The notes under the pieces are model-generated. The model saw only the letters and a program-made list of their open reading frames with translations. It ran no database searches and was not told the origin of the DNA. Both the position numbers and the translations under genes were made by a program. A stretch of 64,000 bases of DNA from an uncultured Lachnospiraceae bacterium (GTDB lineage Bacteria; Bacillota; Clostridia; Lachnospirales; Lachnospiraceae): contig CANQYY010000001.1 in NCBI GenBank assembly GCA_947628225.1, positions 265,561 to 329,560 on the forward strand, given 5' to 3'. Numbering within the stretch: position 1 is the first letter of the stretch; each line of letters opens with the position of its first letter. This document shows, one piece after another, positions 55,510 through 64,000 of the stretch.

Positions 55510-56225
55510 CCGTTATTGCGATTCCTTCCAAACAGCAGAATCAGGCGGAGTAATTGCAAAATAGAGGCAGCGGCCGCCGCCACATAGGTCAGCGCGGCTG
55601 CCCGCAGTACCTTCCCTGCCGCCTTTCCCTCGTTATTTCCTAAAATCCCGGTATCCTGTAAGATTACCAACGCCCGCCTGGAAGCATTCATCTCTACCGG
55701 CAGGGTAACAAGCTGAAAAAGAACAGCCAGACTGAAAAATACAATTCCCAGTGTGACCAACGACGGAATGCCGAAAATAATCCCCGCAATTATAATAAAC
55801 CACGAGGCGCCTGAACCGAAATTAGCCACCGGCACCAGCGCTGTCCTTATCGAAAGCGGCGCATAATTTTTATGATGCTGGATAACATGGCCGCACTCGT
55901 GGGCAGCTACGGCAATCGCTGACAGGGAGTTGCTTCCGTAAACAGAATCCGAAAGAGCCACTACTCTGGTTTTCGGATTATAATGGTCGTTTAGCTGACC
56001 GGAAATATGGGTAATCTGCACGCCCTGAATCCCTGCATAGGATAAAATCCTCTGGGCTGTCTGCGCGCCGGTCATACCGCTTGCGCTGCGTACTCCGCTA
56101 TATCTGGCAAAGGTACTTCGGACCTTTGCCGATGCCAGCAGGGACAGCAAAACTCCTATTAAAATTAAAATGTAAGTAGGGTCCCACATCCAATACATGC
56201 CATGACCCCATCCGCCTAAATACAT
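55506..56225 (-). CDS. yugP: YugP-like zinc metallopeptidase, membrane-bound
   Basis: 239 aa with four to five membrane segments. The zinc motif is in AVAAHECGHVIQHH (HExGH), preceded by the GVQITHISGQLNDHYNP segment typical of the family. Physiological substrate unknown. Start 56225 overlaps the end of fmt by 10 bp. Confidence 0.85.
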   Translation of the reverse strand: MYLGGWGHGMYWMWDPTYILILIGVLLSLLASAKVRSTFARYSGVRSASGMTGAQTAQRILSYAGIQGVQITHISGQLNDHYNPKTRVVALSDSVYGSNSLSAIAVAAHECGHVIQHHKNYAPLSIRTALVPVANFGSGASWFIIIAGIIFGIPSLVTLGIVFFSLAVLFQLVTLPVEMNASRRALVILQDTGILGNNEGKAAGKVLRAAALTYVAAAAASILQLLRLILLFGRNRNNG

Positions 56226-57151
56226 AATACATCACCCTTTTCTATTTTTACGCCCCGCAGAAAACTGCCGGCGTCCATTCTTTTTTTTCCCTCCAACTGA
56301 ACTTCTAACAATTTCAGGCACCCTTTTCCGGTCTGCACCGTAAAGGAATCTTTATCCACTGCCACAACGGTTCCCGGTTCACATCCGGTTTGCTCTTTGA
56401 TTACCTCTGCCCGCCAGATTTTTAACATCTTTCCCCCCAACCCGGTATAAGCGCTCGGCCAGGAATTCAGCCCCCTGATATATCGCTCTAAAACTTCCGC
56501 TTCCTTTGATAGATCCAGCCTGCCTGATTCCTTTGTCAGCATTTTAGCATAGGTACTCTTTTTTTCCTCCTGGACGGTCGGATGCAGCGTTCCCGCCGAA
56601 ATCCGCTCCAGTGTTTCCAAAAGAATTCCGCTTCCCATTGCCGCCATTTTGTCATGAAGGCTCTCGCCGGTTTCCTCCGGGGTTATTTCCACCTCCTGCT
56701 GCAACAGCATATTACCGGTATCCAGCCCTTCGTCCATCTGCATTGTTGTGATCCCGGTCTTTTTATCGCCTGCCAAAATCGCCCACTGCATCGGCGCCGC
56801 CCCCCTCCACCGGGGAAGCAGCGAGGCGTGTACATTTATGCATCCGTATTGGGGATAATCCAGTATTTCCTTTGGCAAAATCTGTCCAAAGGCAACAACG
56901 ACAATAACATCACAGGCTATTGTTTTTAGTTCGGCGGTAAATTCCGCCTCTTTTATTCTTTTGGGCGTGTAGACCGGAATGTTGTTCTCTACTGCCGCCT
57001 GTTTTACCGGGGTAAAAGCCGGCTTGCCGCTCCTTCCCCTCGCCTTATCCGGCTGGGTAATAACGGCAGTGACCTCATGCTCCGGCGCTTCGATCAGGCC
57101 CTGCAGTACCGGAACGGCAAACTCCGGCGTCCCCATAAAAATTACTTTCAT
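56216..57151 (-). CDS. fmt: Methionyl-tRNA formyltransferase
   Basis: 311 aa, full length. N-terminal VIFMGTPEFAVPVLQGL, formyl-donor site HASLLPRWRGAAPMQWAI and C-terminal OB-like domain. Formylates initiator Met-tRNA; partner of def immediately upstream. Confidence 0.95.
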   Translation of the reverse strand: MKVIFMGTPEFAVPVLQGLIEAPEHEVTAVITQPDKARGRSGKPAFTPVKQAAVENNIPVYTPKRIKEAEFTAELKTIACDVIVVVAFGQILPKEILDYPQYGCINVHASLLPRWRGAAPMQWAILAGDKKTGITTMQMDEGLDTGNMLLQQEVEITPEETGESLHDKMAAMGSGILLETLERISAGTLHPTVQEEKKSTYAKMLTKESGRLDLSKEAEVLERYIRGLNSWPSAYTGLGGKMLKIWRAEVIKEQTGCEPGTVVAVDKDSFTVQTGKGCLKLLEVQLEGKKRMDAGSFLRGVKIEKGDVLCI

Positions 57152-57177
57152 CCCTGCCTCCTATCTAAACGGCGGAG

Positions 57178-57663
57178 CTATTGCTCCTCCTGAAATTCCT
57201 CTGTATCATACAGGCGCCCTTCTATCTTGTCTACATACAGCTGTCCGTCCAGATGCTCGATTTCATGTACCAGCGCCCGCGCCAGTAACTCTTTTCCCTC
57301 AATTTCTATTGGCTTCATATCGCCATCCAGAGCCTTTACCCGTACAAGATTCGGTCTGGTAACAATCCCCACTTTGCCCGGCACGCTCAGGCAGCCTTCA
57401 CTGCCCTTTTGTTCCCCTTCGGTGTGGATAATTTCAGGGTTAATAAGTACAAAGGGCTCGCTTCGATCTTCTGTCACGTCAATAACAGCAATTCGTTTCA
57501 ATATTCCTACCTGAGGGGCCGCCAGGCCTACTCCGTCCGCCTCATACATAGTATCAAACAAATCCTGAATCAGTTCCCGGTTTTTTTCAGTCATTTCCTT
57601 TACCGGCTTGCATTTCTTTGTTAAAATTTCATCCCCCATCACCCGAATATTCCGAATTGCCAT
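57178..57663 (-). CDS. def: Peptide deformylase
   Basis: 161 aa. Three metal-site motifs: GVGLAAPQVG, EGCLSVPG and HEIEHLDGQL. The last is usually HEIDHL; the HExxH core is intact. Removes formyl from nascent proteins. 26 bp before fmt. Confidence 0.95.
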   Translation of the reverse strand: MAIRNIRVMGDEILTKKCKPVKEMTEKNRELIQDLFDTMYEADGVGLAAPQVGILKRIAVIDVTEDRSEPFVLINPEIIHTEGEQKGSEGCLSVPGKVGIVTRPNLVRVKALDGDMKPIEIEGKELLARALVHEIEHLDGQLYVDKIEGRLYDTEEFQEEQ

Positions 57664-57702
57664 AAGCAGCCTCCCTTTATAAAACTTTTGTATTTTTCTT
57701 TT

Positions 57703-59949
57703 TCAATAACCCGACAATGGATTTACATCATACTGGATACTACATGATTTTTCCCATTTCGCCTTCCGGCTAAACCTTTCAATATGATTTTTTATGCCTT
57801 CCATGCCCTTTTCCTCCCGGCATTTTATATACAGGCTGTAACGGTACCGGTCTTTTGCCCGGAAAAGCCCCGCTTCGGCGGGCCCGATAACGGCAGCTTC
57901 GTTACCATACCGCAAAGCAAGTTCCTCCGATAAGCAGGCGATGCATTCCTTTGCCTCTTCTTCCTTTTCAGACTGCACAAGCACCGACAGCATCTGGGAA
58001 AAAGGCGGATATTCCATCATTCTCCGATATGCCAGTTCATTTTCATAAAAAATCTCTGCCTTTTGGTTTTTCACTGCCTCCACGCAGTACTGCTCCGGAT
58101 GATAAGTCTGGATTATCATCTCGCCCCGTTTTTTACCTCTTCCCGCCCTTCCGCTCGCCTGCATCAAAAGCTGGAAAGTTCTTTCATTGCTGCGGTAATC
58201 GCCGGCATACATACTCAGATCCGCCGCCAGAGCAGCCACCAGCGTGACATTGGGAAAATCATGTCCCTTTACGATCATCTGAGTGCCAATCAAAATATCC
58301 GCCCGTCCGTCCCGAAATTCCCTTAGCACTGACTCGTGTCCATATTTTCCGCTGGTAGTATCTCCATCCATGCGAAGAATTTTCGCCGTTGGAAATCTCC
58401 GCCGCAGCATTTCTTCCACTCTCTGGGTGCCAAGCCCAAAGGCAGCAATATAGGGAGAACCGCAGGAGGGACAACGCTCCGGCATAAAAACCGCATGGCC
58501 GCAATAATGGCACATCAGGGTATCTACCACCCCGACATGATTTTTATGGGCGGTCATCGACACCTCGCAATGAGAACATTTTATCACATATCCGCAGCTT
58601 CGACAAGAAACAAAGCCGGCATATCCCCTCCGGTTTAAAAATAAAATGGTCTGTTCTTTCTTTTGGAGGCGGTCTTCTATCTTTTCCTGCAACAGACGGC
58701 TGAATACCGAGCGGTTTCCCGCCTTTAATTCCTCTTTTAAATCTACCGTATGAACTATGGGAAACTCGGCTCCCCCCGCCCGGCGAAAAAGCCGGTACAG
58801 CTTATAACCGCCCTCTTTTGCCATACGGTAGCTTTCCACAGAGGGCGTTGCCGAGCCAAGCACCACGCTGGCGCCGGCCATCTCCGCCCGCTTGATCGCC
58901 ACCTCTCTGGCGTGGTATTTCGGTGGATTTTCGCTCTTATAGCTGGTTTCATGCTCCTCGTCCAGAATGATAAGCCCCAATCGGGAAAACGGGACAAATA
59001 AGGCGGAGCGCGGCCCCACCATAATATCGACTTCCCCTCTTTTCGCCCTCTCGTACTGGTCAAAGCGCTCCCCCTCTGACATGCGGGAGTTCAGAACAGA
59101 AACCCGGTTACCAAAACGGCTCTGAAAACGCTTTACCGTCTGATAGGTCAGGGAAATCTCCGGGATTAGCACAATTACCTGCAGTCCCTGGGATAACACC
59201 CGCCCAATCATCTCCATATAGATTTCTGTTTTTCCGCTTCCCGTCACTCCATATAAAAGATAGGTGCGTCGGATGCCTTGCGTATATTCCCCGGAAAAAT
59301 CATCGGCAATTTTTTGCTGTTCTTCATTTAGCCTTGTAACAGATTCTTCTATTTCTTCCCCTGCTTCCATGGGATTGCGGTAACGCCTTTTATCCGTTAC
59401 CGATATAAGCCCCGCTTTTACCATCGCATCGATAACCGGCTTTGTGATCCTATATTTTTCTGCCGCCGTTTTTGTAGTCATCTGCCCGCCCTCGGCAAAC
59501 ATCCCCTGCAAAAGACGCGCCTTTGCCTTATAATGCTTCAGGCGGAAACGATCCAGCTCCTGTTTTACCTTTTCCTCAGGAGAAGCAAAATTAAGCCAGT
59601 GCTCCTCCACTGACTTAACCTTTTTTTTAATAGGCAGTACGGTTTTTAATGATTCATTCATCGTGGCGCCATACCTTTTTTTCATCCAGGCTGCCAGCTT
59701 TAGGAGCTGCCCCTCTACCGACACCTCTTCTTTCTCTGCCACCGATAATTCTTTTATCTTCTCCTCCGGTATTTTCGGAGTATCGGATAGTCCCACAACA
59801 AAACCGGATATTTCCCTGTTGCCTCTGCCAAAGGGAATTCGGACGCGGCTGCCCACCGTTACCGATTCCCTGAGCGCCTCGGGAATTTTATACTGGAAGC
59901 TCCGGTCAAGAGCCTCCACGGAAATATCTACAATCACATCGGCAAACAC
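57703..59949 (-). CDS. priA: Primosomal replication restart helicase PriA
   Basis: 748 aa. N-terminal DNA-binding domain, Walker A LYGVTGSGKTEIY, DEEH box (IILDEEHETSYK), a zinc domain with several CxxC pairs (CRSCGYVIKCSHC, CHYCG, CPSCG) and a C-terminal helicase lobe (ASGRAGRGKKRG). Reloads replisomes at collapsed forks. 4 bp after murF. Confidence 0.95.
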   Translation of the reverse strand: MFADVIVDISVEALDRSFQYKIPEALRESVTVGSRVRIPFGRGNREISGFVVGLSDTPKIPEEKIKELSVAEKEEVSVEGQLLKLAAWMKKRYGATMNESLKTVLPIKKKVKSVEEHWLNFASPEEKVKQELDRFRLKHYKAKARLLQGMFAEGGQMTTKTAAEKYRITKPVIDAMVKAGLISVTDKRRYRNPMEAGEEIEESVTRLNEEQQKIADDFSGEYTQGIRRTYLLYGVTGSGKTEIYMEMIGRVLSQGLQVIVLIPEISLTYQTVKRFQSRFGNRVSVLNSRMSEGERFDQYERAKRGEVDIMVGPRSALFVPFSRLGLIILDEEHETSYKSENPPKYHAREVAIKRAEMAGASVVLGSATPSVESYRMAKEGGYKLYRLFRRAGGAEFPIVHTVDLKEELKAGNRSVFSRLLQEKIEDRLQKKEQTILFLNRRGYAGFVSCRSCGYVIKCSHCEVSMTAHKNHVGVVDTLMCHYCGHAVFMPERCPSCGSPYIAAFGLGTQRVEEMLRRRFPTAKILRMDGDTTSGKYGHESVLREFRDGRADILIGTQMIVKGHDFPNVTLVAALAADLSMYAGDYRSNERTFQLLMQASGRAGRGKKRGEMIIQTYHPEQYCVEAVKNQKAEIFYENELAYRRMMEYPPFSQMLSVLVQSEKEEEAKECIACLSEELALRYGNEAAVIGPAEAGLFRAKDRYRYSLYIKCREEKGMEGIKNHIERFSRKAKWEKSCSIQYDVNPLSGY

Positions 59950-59953
59950 CCTG

Positions 59954-61357
59954 TCACTCCTTTGTTAATTGCTTTACCACTTCATCTGTATGCATCCCGC
60001 GGGAGCCTTTTACTAAGATCCAATCTCCCGGCGCCATGCGTTTCCTGACATATTCTGCCGCCTGCCCGTTGCTCTCGCAATGATATACGGGAATATCCGA
60101 ACCGGCTGCCACATAGTCGCTGATATAGCGAGCCTGTTCTCCTACTGTTACCAGCAGGGAGAGTTTCTTTCCCTTTTTCTCCTGCTGCAAAATAAAGTCG
60201 CCAATTCCCTCGTGCAGTTTCCGGGACTGTTCCCCCAGCTCCAGAACATCCGCAAGGACGGCAATTTTTTTTCCCGTCCTGCTGTAGTCAAACAGGGCGG
60301 CAAGGTTACTGTTGACGGAATCCGGACTGGCGTTGTAGGTATCGTCTACAATATGAATTCCGGCTCTCTCCTTTACGAGCCCCCGCATTGCCATCGGCCG
60401 ATATTTCTTTAACGCCTCTTTTGCCAGGCTGAGCGGCACCCCGAACTGCAGTCCCAGAGCAAGTGCCACAATCGCATTATTCACGTTGTGGATCCCGAAA
60501 ACGGAAAGTTCAATCGTTTCCTCCCCGTCCGGATAATGAAATTGAAAACGCTGGCCCTTTTCTGTCGTTTGGATCCCTGTCCCATAAAAGGTATCCTCGT
60601 TTTCGGTTCCGTAGTATAGGGTCCGGCAGCCTCCGGCGCATTCTCCATAGGGGATATTTTCCCGGGAGAGCTCCTTTAAATCTCCGTTGCCGCATACATA
60701 CAGGATACCCTCCTCCGAAAACCGGGATATGATTTTCCCCTTTTGGGCGCAGATATTTTCCCTCGTGCCAAGATTTCCGATATGGGACACTCCGATATTG
60801 GTCATTACCGCCGTAGAGGGTCTGGCTATCCGGGCAAGTCTTTCCATTTCCCCCGGCATGCTGATCCCCATCTCAAAAACAGCAATCTCTGTTTCTGGCT
60901 CCAGCATAAACATCATAAGCGCCACGCCTATCTGGCTGTTGAGGTTTCCCACGGTTTTCAGTGTTTTATATTTTTGCTCCAATACAGCGGCAATCATTTC
61001 CTTTGTCGTTGTCTTTCCCACGCTTCCGGTAATGCCGATGACCGGAAGCGAAAACCGGCTCCGATACCAGCCGGCAAAATCCTGCAGCGCCTTTAACGTG
61101 TCCTCCACATAAATACAGGCGCCCTGCTCCGCTGTCACGGAGGTATCGGAGGAAAAAACACACGCGGCGCCCGCTTCAAGCACCTGGGGGATAAAGCGGT
61201 GGGCATTGACCCGTTCTCCGATAAGCGGCACAAACAGAACCCCCTGCTCCGCCTCGCGGGAATCGGTTACCACCTTCGTTATCCGGGTATTTTCATCTCC
61301 CCATGCCAGCGTACCGGATACCGCCTTTACAATATCTGCAACTCGAATTGGCTCCAT
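59954..61357 (-). CDS. murF: UDP-N-acetylmuramoyl-tripeptide--D-alanyl-D-alanine ligase
   Basis: 467 aa. GITGSVGKTTTKEMIAAVL ATP site, VFEMGISMPGEM and VDDTYNASPDSVNSNL motifs. Completes the UDP-MurNAc-pentapeptide. It is outside the division cluster, inside the lysine/diaminopimelate operon. Confidence 0.95.
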   Translation of the reverse strand: MEPIRVADIVKAVSGTLAWGDENTRITKVVTDSREAEQGVLFVPLIGERVNAHRFIPQVLEAGAACVFSSDTSVTAEQGACIYVEDTLKALQDFAGWYRSRFSLPVIGITGSVGKTTTKEMIAAVLEQKYKTLKTVGNLNSQIGVALMMFMLEPETEIAVFEMGISMPGEMERLARIARPSTAVMTNIGVSHIGNLGTRENICAQKGKIISRFSEEGILYVCGNGDLKELSRENIPYGECAGGCRTLYYGTENEDTFYGTGIQTTEKGQRFQFHYPDGEETIELSVFGIHNVNNAIVALALGLQFGVPLSLAKEALKKYRPMAMRGLVKERAGIHIVDDTYNASPDSVNSNLAALFDYSRTGKKIAVLADVLELGEQSRKLHEGIGDFILQQEKKGKKLSLLVTVGEQARYISDYVAAGSDIPVYHCESNGQAAEYVRKRMAPGDWILVKGSRGMHTDEVVKQLTKE

Positions 61358-61401
61358 ATTCCTTTTCCTTTACAATCGCTCGCTTTTTTTAATGACGGCC
61401 G

Positions 61402-62163
61402 CTAATTTGCGGCAATCACATCTGCCATATCATATCGTCCCGCTGTTTTTCCCTTTAGAAATTTAGCGGCAGATACCGCTCCCTTTCCAAATACGGCTTT
61501 GCTGTATGCCGTATGGGAAAAAGTGACAACTTCGTCCTTCCCGGCAAAAATAACATCATGGTCCCCCACAATGGTGCCGCCTCGCACCGCTGAAATCCCC
61601 AGCTCCTTTTGCGCCCGCTTTTCCCGTCTTTGGGAACGGTCGTACACATATTCATAGGGATTTCCCATCGCCTCATTTACTGAATCCGCCAACGCCAATG
61701 CGGTACCGGACGGAGCATCGACCTTCTGATTGTGATGCTTCTCCACAATTTCCACGTCAAAACCTTCCGCCGCCAGTACTCTCGCCGCATCCTGGACTAA
61801 TTTCATCAGGGTATTAATCCCAAGGGACATATTCGCGGATTTTAACACGGCGGTCCGTTCTGCCGCCTCCTCGATGCGCGCCAGCTGTTCCTCGGTATAT
61901 CCTGTTGTACACAGCACCACCGGGATCTTTTTCTCTTCACTGTAGGTTAGTATCTCCTCCAGAATTTTGGGGGTTGAAAAATCAATAATGGCATCTGCCT
62001 CCAAATTACATTCTGAAATACTCGGAAAGACCGGATAGTCATTTTCCCCGGAATCCGCTATATCAATACCGGCAACGATAACGGCGTCCTCCTCCTCTTT
62101 TACAATATCCGTAATCGTTCTTCCCATAGCGCCGTTACAACCGCTCATTATAATTCTTGTCAT
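61402..62163 (-). CDS. dapB: 4-hydroxy-tetrahydrodipicolinate reductase
   Basis: 253 aa. NAD(P)-binding MSGCNGAMGRTITDIV, and the signature EKHHNQKVDAPSGTAL with the catalytic His and Lys. Second step after dapA in diaminopimelate and lysine synthesis. Follows dapA by 27 bp. Confidence 0.95.
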   Translation of the reverse strand: MTRIIMSGCNGAMGRTITDIVKEEEDAVIVAGIDIADSGENDYPVFPSISECNLEADAIIDFSTPKILEEILTYSEEKKIPVVLCTTGYTEEQLARIEEAAERTAVLKSANMSLGINTLMKLVQDAARVLAAEGFDVEIVEKHHNQKVDAPSGTALALADSVNEAMGNPYEYVYDRSQRREKRAQKELGISAVRGGTIVGDHDVIFAGKDEVVTFSHTAYSKAVFGKGAVSAAKFLKGKTAGRYDMADVIAAN

Positions 62164-62190
62164 ATTCCACTTTCTCCTTTTGATTCTGTA

Positions 62191-63084
62191 TTACTGATTT
62201 ATTTTAATACCGACTTTCCGCATCTCCTCTGCCAGAACTTTCGCGTTGGCATCTTCCATTTCAGTCAGAGGAAGCCGCAGGCTCCCTACCTCCATGCCCA
62301 TGAGATTCATTGCCTTTTTAATCGGAATCGGATTTACCTCACGAAAGATTGCTTTTATCAGAGCGAAATATTTTAACTGAAGTTCCCTGCTGGCAGCTAC
62401 ATCTCCCTTCAGGTAAGAAGCTGCAATATCGTGGGTTTCTTTCGGCAAAATATTGGAAAGGACGGAAATCACTCCCTTGCCTCCCAAAGAAAGCACCGGC
62501 GTGATCTGGTCGTCATTTCCGGAATACAAATCCACATCTCCCTCTGCAAGGCTCATTACCTCCGCTACCTCTGATATATTTCCGGTGGCGTCCTTGACGC
62601 CTACGATATTAGGCACCTCGCGGCAAAGCTCTACCACCGTCTTCGGGGCGATCGTAGTACCGGTACGGCTCGGAACATTATAAAGGATAATCGGGATATC
62701 CACCTTTTTTGCCACTGCCGTATAATGAGCTTTTAACCCATTCTGCGTCGCCTTATTATAATACGGGGTAACTAAAAGCAGACCGTCTGCCCCCCGTTTT
62801 TGCGCCTCTATCGAGAGATATACGGCAGATTCCGTGCAGTTTGAACCGGTCCCCGCGATTACCGGAATCCGTTTATTCGTAACCTCACAGGCAACCCGTA
62901 TACACTCCAGATGCTCCTCATCCGATAAAGTGGACGCCTCTCCTGTCGTCCCGCAAATAATAATGGCATCCGTGTTATTGGCAATCTGGAATTCCAAAAT
63001 TTCTTCCAGCTTCTCATAATTGACTCCGCCATCCTCATTCATTGGTGTGATCAGAGCCACACCCGCTCCTGTAAATATTGACAT
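62191..63084 (-). CDS. dapA: 4-hydroxy-tetrahydrodipicolinate synthase
   Basis: 297 aa TIM barrel. GTTGEASTLSDEEH, YNVPSRTGTTI and the Schiff-base Lys in IVGVKDATGN. Condenses pyruvate with aspartate semialdehyde. The start at 63084 is supported by AAGGAT 0-6 nt and the GGAAAGG further upstream; the frame opens earlier without support. First gene after the lysine riboswitch. Confidence 0.95.
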   Translation of the reverse strand: MSIFTGAGVALITPMNEDGGVNYEKLEEILEFQIANNTDAIIICGTTGEASTLSDEEHLECIRVACEVTNKRIPVIAGTGSNCTESAVYLSIEAQKRGADGLLLVTPYYNKATQNGLKAHYTAVAKKVDIPIILYNVPSRTGTTIAPKTVVELCREVPNIVGVKDATGNISEVAEVMSLAEGDVDLYSGNDDQITPVLSLGGKGVISVLSNILPKETHDIAASYLKGDVAASRELQLKYFALIKAIFREVNPIPIKKAMNLMGMEVGSLRLPLTEMEDANAKVLAEEMRKVGIKINQ

Positions 63085-63170
63085 ATCCTTCATCCTTTCC
63101 GCTGTAACCCAGCAACACAATATTCCGTTTTTTCAGTGAAGCCGCCACTTTACCCTGTTTTCCCGAAAGA

Positions 63171-63200
63171 AAAAAGGAGCTGGCGCAGCGCCAACTCCTT
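63171..63200 (-). terminator. Riboswitch-controlled terminator before dapA
   Basis: On the minus strand AAGGAGTTGGCGC pairs with GCGCCAGCTCCTT, followed by a T-run. It stands 20 bp after the lysine aptamer and about 85 bp before dapA, the place of an expression platform that ends transcription when lysine is bound. Confidence 0.85.
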
Positions 63201-63220
63201 CTATAAATTCCATCCTATGA

Positions 63221-63383
63221 GTAGCACTCCATCGAAACGATGACAGTCATATAGTTCTTTACTATATGCCCAGAAAGAAAACTTTCAGGAGTTTTCTCCC
63301 TTCGGCAGACTTTCCTTTCCAATGCCTTCCTCCATGCCTGACATGTCCGGCCTCTTACTGATAAAGTCCGCGCCTCTACCTTT
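63221..63383 (-). promoter_or_regulatory. Lysine riboswitch (L box) aptamer
   Basis: On the minus strand the aptamer opens with AGGTAGAGGCGCG, contains GTCTGCCGAAGGG and CTGGGCATATAG, and closes with ACTGTCATCG and GATGGAGTGCTAC. These are the conserved blocks of the lysine riboswitch, and it precedes dapA. It should repress the operon when lysine is plentiful. Confidence 0.93.
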
Positions 63384-63390
63384 CTATTCA

Positions 63391-63419
63391 AGAATAACAC
63401 TCCCGGTATAAAAGGTCAA
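63391..63419 (-). promoter_or_regulatory. Promoter of the lysine riboswitch operon
   Basis: On the minus strand: -35 TTGACC (63419-63414), 17-bp spacer, -10 TATTCT (63396-63391). The -35 overlaps the stop codon of the CobO-like gene. Confidence 0.75.
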
Positions 63420-63910
63420 GTATTATCTTTCTTTAATGTGATTTCACAAATAATATCAATATAGGGAATCAACGGTTCCGACAGGGTACTCCCCGTAATA
63501 ATCAGCCTTTTATAATCGCCGGGAATCTGCAGGAGTTCTTTGACATCCTCCATATGGATGATATCCAGATCCACCAGTCCCAGCAATTCATCCAGAATAA
63601 TGACCTCACTCTCCCCGGTTTCAATTACCTTTTTTGCAAAATTAAACCCATTCCAGATATTCTGCTTTTCTTCCTCCCTCTCGTCCATCGACAAATCACA
63701 GTAGTTTACCTCCGATTTATCAAACCGGAAAATCTGCACATCCGGCTCTAATTGCGTAAGTATCTGAAATTCATCTGCTATTTTGCCTTTCAAAAACTGA
63801 ATGATCGTTATGTGCTGCCCTTCAGAGGCTTCCCTGAGAGCCTGCCCTACAGCCGCCGAGGTCTTACCTTTTCCCTGACCGTAAAACGCCTGTATTATCC
63901 TTGTGTCCAT
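63416..63910 (-). CDS. CobO/CobA-like corrinoid adenosyltransferase family protein
   Basis: 164 aa. P-loop FYGQGKGKTSAAVGQALR at the N-terminus, IIQFLKGK, and VIILDELLGLVDL as Walker B region, the order seen in CobO. Shorter than E. coli CobA/BtuR (about 196 aa), with divergence in the C-terminal substrate region, so true cobalamin adenosylation is not certain. AGAAAGGA precedes the start by 10 nt. No cobalamin genes adjacent. Confidence 0.75.
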   Translation of the reverse strand: MDTRIIQAFYGQGKGKTSAAVGQALREASEGQHITIIQFLKGKIADEFQILTQLEPDVQIFRFDKSEVNYCDLSMDEREEEKQNIWNGFNFAKKVIETGESEVIILDELLGLVDLDIIHMEDVKELLQIPGDYKRLIITGSTLSEPLIPYIDIICEITLKKDNT

Positions 63911-63946
63911 TTTTTTAAATTCCTTTCTACTACAATATATTTATGG

Positions 63947-64000
63947 TTAATACCCCTTACAGCCAGTAAGGAATTTACCCATCTTGTTGCTGAAGCTGTT
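63947..64000 (-). CDS. Possible C-terminal end of an unknown gene, cut by window edge
   Basis: Seventeen codons ending KMGKFLTGCKGY and TAA are open to the window edge on the minus strand, 36 bp before the CobO-like start. Too short to identify; could be chance. Confidence 0.3.
   Translation of the reverse strand, partial: NSFSNKMGKFLTGCKGY

Noticed and set aside
63215..63400. Minus-strand frame of 61 codons before dapA
   Set aside because: It is the lysine riboswitch; structure and position explain the sequence.

Overview
The window is a low-to-mid GC chromosomal segment of a Clostridia-class Firmicute, most probably a Lachnospiraceae member. The basis is gene content and order (ackA-rpmF, the mraZ-to-ftsZ cluster with a SpoVD-type penicillin-binding protein, rlmN-stp-prkC-rsgA-rpe, a YlbJ-like sporulation membrane protein), strong AGGAGG ribosome binding sites and Firmicute-type promoters. 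Almost every gene lies on the minus strand.

Layout. 1-8.5 kb is core: a cardiolipin synthase cut by the window edge, a YprB-like RNase H-fold protein on the plus strand, rpmF and ackA, a YlbJ-like membrane protein on the plus strand, a coiled-coil DivIVA/AtpF-like protein, rsmD and recG. 8.7-29.2 kb is accessory DNA lying between recG and the 3' end of the tmRNA gene. It holds a conjugation-derived remnant (TraG/VirD4-like ATPase, ClpP-like peptidase, two unknown genes), an operon of four paralogous secreted transglutaminase-like proteins, a small HTH regulator, a RepL plasmid replication gene with palindromic repeats upstream, two coiled-coil membrane proteins, and an eight-gene cell-surface O-acylation operon (two MBOAT proteins, three AlgJ/AlgX-like SGNH proteins, a GDSL hydrolase, two small secreted proteins). 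A Fic gene remnant sits against ssrA.

29.3-63.9 kb is core again: ssrA, fucO, smpB and rnr, secG, then the division and cell wall cluster read as mraZ-rsmH-ftsL-pbp-spoVD-mraY-murD-ftsW-murA-ftsQ-ftsZ, then ychF-lgt. Last comes a long operon starting at a lysine riboswitch: dapA-dapB-murF-priA-def-fmt-yugP-rsmB-rlmN-stp-prkC-rsgA-rpe. A CobO-like gene lies upstream of the riboswitch.

The most notable feature is in the accessory region. The transglutaminase-like operon and the O-acylation operon, about 12 kb apart, carry the same 19-bp sequence (16711-16729 and 28931-28949). Each copy holds an interrupted inverted repeat centred on the -35 box of an otherwise good promoter. The first copy lies in the gap between the transglutaminase operon and the divergent HTH gene. 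I infer one regulon that secretes transglutaminase-fold proteins and modifies a surface polysaccharide. The four paralogues look like a recently recombining family: two have near-identical terminal modules at DNA level, one has lost its module by frameshift, and three lack the usual catalytic aspartate.
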